Origin: JASGDB01 sp049841315
GTDB taxonomy: Bacteria; Bacteroidota; Bacteroidia; Flavobacteriales; Weeksellaceae
Assembly (NCBI GenBank): GCA_049841315.1
Contig: JASGDB010000035.1
Coordinates: 1-6,603 of the forward strand
Direction: 5' to 3'
DNA length: 6,603 nucleotides
Below the pieces are notes generated by a model, which was given only the letters and a program-made list of their open reading frames with translations, had not been told where the DNA came from and made no database searches. The position numbers and the translations under genes are program-made. Positions 1 to 6,576 of the stretch are shown here, one piece after another (the stretch's first letter is position 1; each line of letters opens with the position of its first letter).

Positions 1-14
1 AGTAACTGTCTAAA
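1..14 (+). repeat. IS left terminal inverted repeat
   Basis: The sequence agtaactgtctaaa is the exact reverse complement of bases 877-890. Allowing mismatches at positions 15 and 16, the match continues through 18 (16 of 18). This is the presumed transposase-binding end. The outermost base cannot be fixed because the window begins here. Confidence 0.88.
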
Positions 15-71
15 AATTAAAAATAATTAAATAAAACACTGACAATCAATTTGTTATGTCGAATAAATTTT

Positions 72-103
72 GTAACTTGTTGGTAACTAATCAAATAAGT
101 TAC
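72..103 (+). repeat. Inverted repeat upstream of the transposase start
   Basis: Seven bases, gtaactt (72-78), are the reverse complement of aagttac (97-103), giving a 7-bp stem with an 18-base loop that ends four bases before the transposase ATG at 108. The right arm overlaps agttact (98-104), which is an inverted copy of the IS tip agtaact (1-7). It could be a subterminal transposase site or an RNA hairpin limiting translation from read-through transcripts. Both roles are inference, and a 7-bp match in AT-rich DNA can occur by chance. Confidence 0.4.
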
Positions 104-107
104 TTTT

Positions 108-872
108 ATGAAAAATTATTCGAGCAACCTAACCGAAAGTCAGTGGAATACAATATTACGCATTATTGAAGATAAAAGAAAGAGAAAATATTCTTTGCGT
201 GAAATTTTTGATGCTATTTTTTATCTTTCAAAAACAGGATGTCAATGGAGAATGATACCGAGGGAATTTCCCTCTTGGAAATTGGTCTATTATTATTTTA
301 CCAAATGGAAAAGAGACGGAACTTTTGATTTGATAAATGAGGTTTTAAGAGGCTCTTTAAGAAAAAAATATGGAAAACACGCTGAACCAACTGCTGGAAT
401 AATTGATAGTCAATCTGTTAAGAGTACAAGAAGCGGTTGTCTTGAAAGAGGTTTTGATGGAGGAAAAAAGGTCAATGGTCGAAAGAGACATATTGTTGTA
501 GATACCTTAGGTTTACTTTTAGTGGTTGTGGTTCATTGTGCAAACCAGCACGATAGCAAAGGAGCGATGAAGGTTTTTGAAAAATTAAACGAGAATTTTT
601 ATACGCTGAAAAAGATATTTGCAGATGGTGGATACAGAGGAGAACTGATAGAGAATGTCAGGATAAAATTCAGATTTATATTAGAAATTATTCTTAGGAC
701 AGATAAAGAAAAACCTTTTAAGATTCTTCCAAAACGGTGGATTGTCGAAAGAACATTTTCTTGGTTCGAAAGTTACAGAAGACTTGGCAAAGACTATGAA
801 TATCACACAGATACAGCAGAAGCAATGGTGAAAATTGCTATGATTAAGCTAATGCTGAACAGATTAAAATAA
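108..872 (+). CDS. IS5-family DDE transposase
   Basis: A 254-aa transposase that should cut and join the ends of the surrounding IS. The N-terminal 90 residues form the usual DNA-binding part of this family, with a W-R-x-I-P motif near residues 47-51. The RNase H-like catalytic core follows, and the three acidic residues are visible: D100 in IIDSQSVK, D173 in FADGGYRG and E214 in IVERTFSW, followed by the typical YRRLGKDYE segment. The GGKKVNGRKRH stretch around residues 118-128 is also characteristic of the IS5 family. Length is normal for single-ORF members, and no frameshift or lost catalytic residue is seen, so it is probably active. ATG at 108 is the first in-frame start and gives a family-like N terminus. 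The stop lies just inside the right inverted repeat. The next possible start, for the traJ remnant, is only 22 bases downstream. Confidence 0.93.
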   Translation: MKNYSSNLTESQWNTILRIIEDKRKRKYSLREIFDAIFYLSKTGCQWRMIPREFPSWKLVYYYFTKWKRDGTFDLINEVLRGSLRKKYGKHAEPTAGIIDSQSVKSTRSGCLERGFDGGKKVNGRKRHIVVDTLGLLLVVVVHCANQHDSKGAMKVFEKLNENFYTLKKIFADGGYRGELIENVRIKFRFILEIILRTDKEKPFKILPKRWIVERTFSWFESYRRLGKDYEYHTDTAEAMVKIAMIKLMLNRLK

Positions 873-876
873 AAAA

Positions 877-890
877 TTTAGACAGTTACT
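877..890 (-). repeat. IS right terminal inverted repeat
   Basis: The sequence tttagacagttact is the exact inverse of bases 1-14 and starts four bases after the transposase stop codon. It marks the junction between the IS and the remaining traJ sequence. Confidence 0.9.
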
Positions 891-894
891 GAGA

Positions 895-1512
895 ATGCAG
901 TACCAACTTCAATACATTATAGGCTCAACATTAGAATCTTCGGCTCTATGGTTTTTCAGAATTTGTGTATATCTAATTTTTATAATACAAAAAATTTGGT
1001 GTTATGTCCTTATAATGTTAGGTCCTATTGCAGTAGGAATGTCTATGATTCCCGGATTTGAAAATTCACTTCAAAATTGGATTGCTAAATTCATTAACAT
1101 TAATCTCTACACATTCGTCGCTTTTATTATCATCAATATTGGGCAACAGATGATTCAAGCTGCCTACGATATGCAGATAGACCGATTAACTGCCATTATT
1201 GGTGGAGAAGTCTCAGAAGCAAATCAAGCATTAATGGTAAATTTCGTTTCGAGTTTAGGCTTTATTGAATCAGTAGGATTTACAGTCGTAGCATATACCG
1301 TATGCGGAATTGCAATGTTTTTAGTACCAACCATCGCTGATTCTATTGTTTCTGCGGGAGGTGCAGGAATTATGAGTAAAGCAAAATCCGCAGCAAGCAA
1401 AGCAGCAGGAAATGTTGCAAGTGCAGGGAAAGTAGTTGTTGCAGGGGTGGCATCTGGAGGACCTGCTGCGGCAAAAGTGGCAGCAACGGAAATTGGAAAA
1501 AAAATGAGATAA
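895..1512 (+). CDS. traJ: TraJ, C-terminal fragment, 5' part removed by the IS insertion (probable pseudogene)
   Basis: The C-terminal 205 residues of the Bacteroidota conjugative-transposon protein TraJ, a polytopic inner-membrane part of the mating channel (VirB6-like in role, by inference). From memory, intact relatives have about 330 residues, so roughly the first 120-130 are missing. ATG 895 is an internal methionine rather than the native start: the frame stays open only back to a stop at 865-867 inside the IS. Hydrophobic segments lie at about residues 18-32, 34-54 (with LGPIAVGMSMIPGF), 71-93 and 127-149, followed by an Ala/Gly/Lys-rich tail at 152-205. Placement immediately before traK matches the conserved order J-K-L-M-N. 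The remaining frame has no internal damage, which suggests a recent insertion. A shortened protein could be made if translation restarts at 895, but function is doubtful. Confidence 0.85.
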   Translation: MQYQLQYIIGSTLESSALWFFRICVYLIFIIQKIWCYVLIMLGPIAVGMSMIPGFENSLQNWIAKFININLYTFVAFIIINIGQQMIQAAYDMQIDRLTAIIGGEVSEANQALMVNFVSSLGFIESVGFTVVAYTVCGIAMFLVPTIADSIVSAGGAGIMSKAKSAASKAAGNVASAGKVVVAGVASGGPAAAKVAATEIGKKMR

Positions 1513-1531
1513 TTTTTAAAAATCAAATAAA

Positions 1532-2140
1532 ATGCTCGTAAAAAATATAGAAAAGAAAATCAACATCAATAAAAGAGTTGCAGTTGCGGCTATACTCTTT
1601 GCGGTAGTCATCGTGATTGCAGGATTTGTATTTGCGTATTCGCTTATAGAAAATTCGCGAAAAAACATCTATGTAATCGACAACGGCGTACCTGTTTTGG
1701 TAAAGCAAGTTGATGAAACACTAAACAGACCTGTTGAGTATAAAGCACAAATTGAGCTGTTTCACAGACTGTTTTTTACACTTGCTCCTGATGATGAATA
1801 CATTAAGCAAAATGTTGAAAAATCACTTTATCTCATTGATGATTCCGGAAAAAAAGAATATATAAATCTTAAAGAGAAAGGATTTTACAATCAAATTATT
1901 TCATCCAACAGTTTAGTTTCTATAAAGACTGATTCGATTAAAGTAGATAATGAAAATAAAAAATTCATCTACTACGGTAGTCAGATGATTAATAGAAAAA
2001 CATCTTTAATCATCCGTAATTTAATTACAGAAGGTAACTTCAAAGACATTCCGAGAACGCCAAACAATCCGCACGGTCTACTTCTCATGAACTGGAGGAT
2101 TTTAGAAAACTCAGAAAAACTTAACCAAAACAAATACTAA
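1532..2140 (+). CDS. traK: Conjugative transposon protein TraK (VirB8-like)
   Basis: A 202-aa bitopic inner-membrane protein of the conjugative type IV secretion channel. One membrane span is seen at residues 16-38, after a short positively charged cytoplasmic tail, and the rest should be periplasmic. Very characteristic TraK segments are present: SRKNIYVIDNGVPVLV (42-57), NRPVEYKAQIELFHRLFFTL (65-84), YLIDDSGKKEY (100-110), EKGFYNQ (115-121) and NNPHGLLL (178-185). These closely match CTnDOT TraK, which is remembered as slightly over 200 residues, so this copy appears full length. The family is treated as VirB8-like, an assembly factor linking inner-membrane and periplasmic parts; that role is family knowledge. 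It starts 19 bases after traJ and ends one base before the next gene, so all are probably on one transcript. Confidence 0.96.
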   Translation: MLVKNIEKKININKRVAVAAILFAVVIVIAGFVFAYSLIENSRKNIYVIDNGVPVLVKQVDETLNRPVEYKAQIELFHRLFFTLAPDDEYIKQNVEKSLYLIDDSGKKEYINLKEKGFYNQIISSNSLVSIKTDSIKVDNENKKFIYYGSQMINRKTSLIIRNLITEGNFKDIPRTPNNPHGLLLMNWRILENSEKLNQNKY

Positions 2141-2141
2141 C

Positions 2142-2510
2142 ATGGATATTAATACAATAAAAGAGAAAACAGCAAATGCTAAAGCATGGATATTTGCTCA
2201 TCCGAAAGAGTTTTACAAGTATTCTTTAGCATTGATATTTGTTTGTTTTACATTTTCCGTCATTAAATTTATTTTCTTTCCTCCGTCTCCCACAAAAGGA
2301 ATTGAAATGCCAATGGTATTTTCCAAAAGTGAAGAAAAAATCGCAAATCAAAAGAAAAAAAACAGACAGCGCGAAGCAAAAATGACAGTAATTGTTAATG
2401 AACTACAAACATTAAAAACAAAAAGAGAAAATGGAGGATTATCTCAATCTGATAGTCTAAGAATAGAATACTTGTATAACCAATATCAAAATCTCCAAAA
2501 TGGAAATTAA
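2142..2510 (+). CDS. Small membrane protein in the traL position (TraL-like)
   Basis: A 122-aa protein lying between traK and traM, where traL sits in CTnDOT-type modules. I do not recognise the sequence firmly, so the TraL name rests on position, size and architecture. It has a short N-terminal region, one membrane span at about residues 28-46 ending in FFPPSP, then a charged, lysine-rich region likely to form a coiled coil (about 62-95), and a Gln/Asn-rich C terminus with SQSDSLRIEY at 101-110. The topology suggests an inner-membrane anchor with a helical extension that could contact other channel parts; this is inference. It starts one base after the traK stop and overlaps traM by 11 bases, so its translation is probably coupled to both. 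Confidence 0.75.
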   Translation: MDINTIKEKTANAKAWIFAHPKEFYKYSLALIFVCFTFSVIKFIFFPPSPTKGIEMPMVFSKSEEKIANQKKKNRQREAKMTVIVNELQTLKTKRENGGLSQSDSLRIEYLYNQYQNLQNGN

Positions 2511-3702
2511 AAAAATCAATTTCAAGCAAAAAAAATACATACTACCGTTAATTGTTCTTCCGGGCGTATTGCTTCTTGCATTTCTTTTTTCAGATTTTAC
2601 TTCTTCAGATGATAATGCTCCACAACAAGCTGAAGAATTAGACCTTTCCCTCGGAGAAGTACAGGATTCTATATTATCTAAAAACGATGCGTATGATATA
2701 CTCTATGATAGAGGAGACCGAAGAACCATGCTCGGAGGATTGGATAAAGAACAGGACAGCCTCATGCAGTATGAGGACGGATATAGTGACAGACAGAAAA
2801 GATATATTGATTCAATGAACGCCGTTTCAAAGGCTCAAATAGCACAAAAGCAATTAGAACAGTCGTACTATAAACCAAACCAAAGACAAAATAATGATAA
2901 CGGAGATTATCACCGCTCTGCCGAAATAATAAGAATGCTGAACGAGGGTGCATCCGGAAATAGCGGGTATGCTTCAAATACTAAACAGAACACGTTAGTT
3001 GAAGAAGAAAAACCTGAAGACCCAGTAAAAACACTTAAGAGGCAAATGCTTTTAATGGATTCTTTGGAAAAAGCTCGTGACCCTGAATACCAAGCCAATC
3101 TAAAGGCTGAAGAAAGATTGAAAAAGAATAGAGAAAAAATGGAACGGTTTCTCAATTCCACTTTGAAAGTAAATAAATCCTCACTCAATCCTTCATTCAA
3201 TTCCATTTCCAAAAATCAAAAGGAAACATTTATTAAAGCAGTAATAGATGAAAATATTAAAGGATTTTTAGGAAGCAGAATACGTTTTCGACTACTCGAA
3301 GATATTAACGTAGGAAGTTACAAAATTCCAAAAGGAAGTTATTTGTACGGTCAAATTTCAGGATTTACACTTCAAAGGGTTAATCTCAATGTAGTTTCAA
3401 TTTTGAGCAATGGAGAAATCCTTCCAATAAATCTATCAGTTTATGATTTAGACGGCATGCAAGGTTTGTATGTTCCGGCAAGTGCATTTAGAGAAATGAT
3501 GAGAGAAATGGGACAAAACTCCGTACAAGGAACACAAATGCAAAGCAGTAATTCAGGATTTTTCTCCTCAATGGCTTCGCAAATGTTTCAATCCACTTCT
3601 CAAACGATTGCCAACCTTATCCGGAAAAACAAAGCCAAACTCAAATACAACACCTATATCTATCTTATCAATGAAAAAGACCTTAATAAAAATGAATACT
3701 AA
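2500..3702 (+). CDS. traM: Conjugative transposon protein TraM (VirB10-like channel component)
   Basis: A 400-aa protein of the conjugation channel. It has a basic N terminus, one membrane span at about residues 13-30, a long hydrophilic and partly coiled periplasmic linker (about 35-240, rich in Asp, Glu, Gln, Asn and Lys) and a conserved C-terminal domain from about 240 to 392. Diagnostic TraM segments there are FIKAVIDENIKGFLGSRIRF (244-263), KGSYLYGQISGF (278-289), a YDLDGMQGLYVPASAFRE stretch (315-332) and KNKAKLKYNTYIYLIN (376-391). The family corresponds to VirB10-type proteins that bridge inner and outer membranes (family knowledge). The length is close to normal. The start at 2500 overlaps the preceding gene by 11 bases and puts the membrane span at the expected place. 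The gene's 3' end overlaps the start of traN. Confidence 0.95.
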   Translation: MEIKKINFKQKKYILPLIVLPGVLLLAFLFSDFTSSDDNAPQQAEELDLSLGEVQDSILSKNDAYDILYDRGDRRTMLGGLDKEQDSLMQYEDGYSDRQKRYIDSMNAVSKAQIAQKQLEQSYYKPNQRQNNDNGDYHRSAEIIRMLNEGASGNSGYASNTKQNTLVEEEKPEDPVKTLKRQMLLMDSLEKARDPEYQANLKAEERLKKNREKMERFLNSTLKVNKSSLNPSFNSISKNQKETFIKAVIDENIKGFLGSRIRFRLLEDINVGSYKIPKGSYLYGQISGFTLQRVNLNVVSILSNGEILPINLSVYDLDGMQGLYVPASAFREMMREMGQNSVQGTQMQSSNSGFFSSMASQMFQSTSQTIANLIRKNKAKLKYNTYIYLINEKDLNKNEY

Positions 3703-4576
3703 TATCACTACAATGAAAAATATTTTTACTACAGCTTTCATATTTTGCGCTTCGCTAATGTTTTCTCAAACAGAAGTGTCTGAAAAAAGGATGATTGACC
3801 TTACAAGGTTAAAAATTTCAGACGGAGTAAGTTTACATATTATTGCTCCTGAACCAATTCAATTTGTTGATTTATCAACGGAAAGTCTTACAGGTGACCT
3901 TCCTTCTGAAAACATTGCAAGAGTAAAAATTACAGATGAAAATGCAATAGTAACCGATTCGGTTTATTTCAAACCTAAAACCGTTGACAAATCTAATTTA
4001 GGAGTGATTACAGTAGTTTGTCAATCATTCATGGCTCAATACAAAGTTGATTATATTGATTATGGTTCGGATGCTGTTACCAATATTCAAATACAGCCGG
4101 AAGATATGCAACCTTTGGAATATCCAAAAATGAATTTTTCAAATCTTGAACTTAGAAAATTTGCAGTTGATATTCTGAGAAAGAATAAACTCGACACCCC
4201 AATTCGTGAAGTTAAAGATTTAAAACTGTCAATGCAACTCAATAATGTTTATGTATTGGAGGATTATATTTTCCTTGATATGACTATCAATAATTTTTCA
4301 AATCTGAAATACGACATTGATGCAATTAAATTTTCAGTTGAAGACAAAAAAATATATAAGGCAACTAATAATCAGAGCATAGAACTTGAGCCTGTTTTTA
4401 CTTTGGCTGATAGTAAGCAGTTCCGGAAAAAACACAGAAATATTTATGTCTTCAAAAAATTCACTTATCCAAACAGTAAAATTTTGAAAATTCGGTTAAT
4501 CGAAGAACAGCTTTCCGGAAGAACTATTGAAATGATTGTTAAATATTCAGACATTCTGAAAGCTGATACATTTTAA
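3692..4576 (+). CDS. traN: Conjugative transposon protein TraN (VirB9-like, DUF4138)
   Basis: A secreted or outer-membrane-associated component of the mating channel, 294 aa from the chosen start. A signal peptide is visible: a hydrophobic core at about residues 11-24, with likely cleavage near FSQ-TEV (26/27), so the mature protein is periplasmic. The rest is beta-rich, and its C-terminal part resembles TraN/DUF4138 proteins (NLELRKFAVDILRKNK at 151-166, FTLADSKQFRKKHRNIYVFK at 236-255, LSGRTIE at 274-280, KYSDILKAD at 284-292). The family is regarded as VirB9-like, partnering TraM in the outer-membrane complex. The frame is open back to an ATG at 3608, but that would put about 90 bases inside traM and bury the signal peptide. 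ATG 3692 is preceded by an A-rich stretch and gives an 11-base overlap with traM, the same as at the traL-position/traM junction. ATG 3713 (287 aa, beginning MKNIF) is almost equally plausible. Confidence 0.9.
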   Translation: MNTNITTMKNIFTTAFIFCASLMFSQTEVSEKRMIDLTRLKISDGVSLHIIAPEPIQFVDLSTESLTGDLPSENIARVKITDENAIVTDSVYFKPKTVDKSNLGVITVVCQSFMAQYKVDYIDYGSDAVTNIQIQPEDMQPLEYPKMNFSNLELRKFAVDILRKNKLDTPIREVKDLKLSMQLNNVYVLEDYIFLDMTINNFSNLKYDIDAIKFSVEDKKIYKATNNQSIELEPVFTLADSKQFRKKHRNIYVFKKFTYPNSKILKIRLIEEQLSGRTIEMIVKYSDILKADTF

Positions 4577-4622
4577 ATTTTGGAGCAAAACCTATAATAA
4601 TTGTTAATCGAAATCAAGCAAA

Positions 4623-6524
4623 ATGCAAGAACAACAGCACCAAATTAAAATCTATAGCTTTTTTCAGAAAGCAGTTTATTTCGTGGTCTTTATTGACTGT
4701 TGCGTTTTGTGCTTTCTTTCTGCAGATATTCCAATAGCTTCTGAATTTATAAAGAAGTTCGCTAAATTTGGAGTGTTTTCAACACCAATTAACGCAAAAT
4801 TTACAACACTTTTTTTAATAACTCTGGTCGCCATCGGCACGAGAGCTAAAAAAAATAAAGATTTAAGTATTGTTAAATCCATCGTTCTCCCGATTATAAT
4901 TGGTTTGACTTTGATGTTTATCCCAATTCTTTGGCAAAACGAAGCTTCAAATAATAATCTTCCCAAGATTTTACCACCTTTTAATCTGTATCAGGCTCTT
5001 TATTTTGCATTTTCATTTTTCGGTGCAATGATTACCCAATCCGGAGCAGATTCCATTTCCAAACTAATGCAGCAAAAAATGGGTAAAGACCGTTGGAACG
5101 TAGAAGAAGAAAGTTTTGCACAGAATACTGAGAAAGTTGAAACTGAAACAAGCGTAAATATTCCGTATTTATTTCGTTGGAATAAAAAGAATAATAACGG
5201 CTGGATAAATTTGAATCCATTCCGAGGTACAATGGTAATTGGTACTCCCGGCTCAGGTAAATCTTTCGGAATCATCAATCCGGCAATCCGCCAAATGACG
5301 GCAAAGGGATTTTGCCTTTGTATTTATGATTTCAAATTTCCCGACCTTGCTCAAATAGCCTATTATCATTACCTGCTCAAAAAACAAACAGATAAAGAGT
5401 ATAAGCATAATTTTTACGTTATAAATCTTAACGAAGTTGAAAAATCTAAAAGAGTAAATCCTTTCAAAAAAGAATATGTACAAACTTTAGCCGAAGCACA
5501 GGAAATGGCTGAAGCAATGGTTTCTTCTCTCCAAAAAGGTGGAGCAAGTGCCGGAGGCGGTTCAGACCAGTTCTTTACACAATCTGCAATCAACTTTCTT
5601 TCTTCTTGTATTTATTTCTTTGCTACTTACGAAAATGGAAAATATTCGGATTTACCTCATATTCTTTCTTTTATGAATCGTAGTTACAAAGAAATTTTCG
5701 ATACACTTTTTACCAATGAAGAAATTCTTTCTTTGCTTTCTCCTTTCAAAACAGCCTACGATAATAAAGCTTTCGACCAGTTAGAGGGACAGATTGGAAC
5801 ATTGAAAATATTCATGTCCCGATTAGTAACAAAAGAAAGCTTTTGGGTTTTCTCCGGAGATGAAATAGAATTGAAAATTACCAACAAAGAAAATCCTTCG
5901 ACGATTATCCTTGCTTCAGACCCCGGAACACAGGATATAAACTCAGCACTGTATTCTTCTATTCTTAACAGGGTACTCAGGTTAGTAAATTCAAAACATA
6001 ACTTACCCGGAGGAATTATTGCCGATGAGTTCCCTACTATTTATATTCATAAAATTGATAATGTAGTAGCAACCGCGAGGAGTAACAGGGTTGCGGTTCT
6101 GTTAGGTCTTCAGGAAATACCACAATTAAGACAGTTTTATAAAAAAGAGGTCGCTGATACGATTTCTTCTATTGTCGGGAACATTATTTCAGGTTCGGCA
6201 AGAGATAAAAATACATTGGATTGGTTGGAAAAAATGTTCGGAAAAATTAAACAGAAAAGCTACTCACAATCAATATCTCAGCAAGGAACAACGACCAGTA
6301 TCAATGAAAAAATGGATTTCATGATTCCGGCAGGAAAAATCGCTGCACTTAGAACAGGAGAAATGGTTGGTATGATTGCTCAGGGTGAAGAAAACGACAC
6401 GGAAGAATACAAAACATCAGCTGTAAACGGAAAAATTAATCTCAATATGTCTGATATTAAAAAAGAAGAAAAAAACGGTTCTTCGACAAAAACTGTGGAT
6501 TTTAAAATTAACTTTTATCTATAA
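4623..6524 (+). CDS. Type IV coupling protein, VirD4/TraG family (MobC-like ATPase)
   Basis: A 633-aa inner-membrane ATPase that should link the relaxase-DNA complex to the transfer channel and drive DNA export. About four hydrophobic segments lie at residues 15-33, 60-75, 85-104 and 122-140. The cytoplasmic RecA-like domain follows, with a Walker A motif GTPGSGKS (207-214), a Walker B GGIIADEF (463-470, acidic residues D468 and E469) and a downstream LLGLQEIPQL glutamine motif typical of coupling proteins. Between them is a region with LEGQIGTLKIF, consistent with the all-alpha insertion. The length is normal and the motifs are intact. In Bacteroidota the same protein is called MobC (CTnDOT) or TraG/VirD4 elsewhere; TraG in CTnDOT itself means the VirB4-like ATPase, so I give no symbol. 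It follows traN by 46 bases with no traO-Q genes between. ATG 4623 is the first start in the frame and gives a plausible short cytoplasmic N terminus. Confidence 0.94.
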   Translation: MQEQQHQIKIYSFFQKAVYFVVFIDCCVLCFLSADIPIASEFIKKFAKFGVFSTPINAKFTTLFLITLVAIGTRAKKNKDLSIVKSIVLPIIIGLTLMFIPILWQNEASNNNLPKILPPFNLYQALYFAFSFFGAMITQSGADSISKLMQQKMGKDRWNVEEESFAQNTEKVETETSVNIPYLFRWNKKNNNGWINLNPFRGTMVIGTPGSGKSFGIINPAIRQMTAKGFCLCIYDFKFPDLAQIAYYHYLLKKQTDKEYKHNFYVINLNEVEKSKRVNPFKKEYVQTLAEAQEMAEAMVSSLQKGGASAGGGSDQFFTQSAINFLSSCIYFFATYENGKYSDLPHILSFMNRSYKEIFDTLFTNEEILSLLSPFKTAYDNKAFDQLEGQIGTLKIFMSRLVTKESFWVFSGDEIELKITNKENPSTIILASDPGTQDINSALYSSILNRVLRLVNSKHNLPGGIIADEFPTIYIHKIDNVVATARSNRVAVLLGLQEIPQLRQFYKKEVADTISSIVGNIISGSARDKNTLDWLEKMFGKIKQKSYSQSISQQGTTTSINEKMDFMIPAGKIAALRTGEMVGMIAQGEENDTEEYKTSAVNGKINLNMSDIKKEEKNGSSTKTVDFKINFYL

Positions 6525-6536
6525 TTCTAAATTTCT

Positions 6537-6576
6537 GTTCTTTTGTCTTGAAACAAAAGAACCAAAAGTTCAAGAC
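6537..6576 (+). repeat. Hairpin with loop-to-flank complementarity, repeat-like element
   Basis: Twelve bases after the coupling-protein stop, gttcttttgt (6537-6546) pairs perfectly with acaaaagaac (6553-6562) around a 6-base loop, cttgaa (6547-6552). The loop is itself complementary to ttcaag at 6569-6574, and the match extends to eight bases (6545-6552 with 6569-6576). So either a second hairpin excluding the first, or a partial H-type pseudoknot, is possible. The stem has only three G-C pairs and no T tract follows on either strand, so it is a poor classical terminator. From memory, similar sequences recur between genes in Bacteroidota genomes; this needs a search. It may act in 3'-end formation or transcript stability, or be a REP-like element. 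The remaining bases to 6603 hold no gene. Confidence 0.6.

Larger units (their letters stand above)
1..890 (+). mobile_element. IS5-family insertion sequence, apparently complete, inserted in traJ
   Basis: An 890-bp element bounded by matching inverted ends and filled by one transposase gene reading left to right. Size, single-ORF layout and DDE transposase type fit the IS5 family, with the protein most like the IS1031-type members; the subgroup is inferred from remembered motifs, not from a search. The right end at 890 is followed directly by sequence coding for the C-terminal part of TraJ, so the element interrupts that gene. The left end coincides with the first base of the window, so neither the left flank nor a target-site duplication can be checked, and the inverted repeat could extend further left. 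On the right, the bases after the end are gag. The 107-bp leader before the transposase is AT-rich, and I see no convincing promoter in it. Confidence 0.88.

Noticed and set aside
50..72. TTTG ... TAAATTTTG in the IS leader as a Bacteroidota promoter
   Set aside because: The two parts are about 10 bases apart, far short of the expected spacing, so it is not supported.
1224..1526. Minus-strand open frame of 100 codons opposite traJ
   Set aside because: It mirrors the Ala/Gly-rich tail of TraJ, has low-complexity Ala/Pro/Thr content and no family resemblance: an antisense shadow.
2762..3212. Two minus-strand open frames opposite traM
   Set aside because: They lie wholly within a clearly identified gene, overlap each other and show no recognisable domain.
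3608..3691. Upstream ATG for traN at 3608
   Set aside because: It would place about 90 bases inside the traM C-terminal domain and put a long polar stretch before the signal peptide; 3692 or 3713 fit better.
4593..4598. TATAAT sequence before the coupling protein, as a promoter
   Set aside because: No partner -35 element is seen at proper spacing, and the Bacteroidota consensus (TTTG with TAnnTTTG about 19-20 bases further) is not matched; probably chance in AT-rich DNA.
4676..5483. Several minus-strand open frames opposite the coupling protein
   Set aside because: All are antisense to a well-supported ATPase gene, mutually overlapping and without motifs.
6537..6562. Hairpin as a classical rho-independent terminator
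   Set aside because: The stem is AT-rich and no T run follows on either strand; kept instead as a structured repeat-like element.
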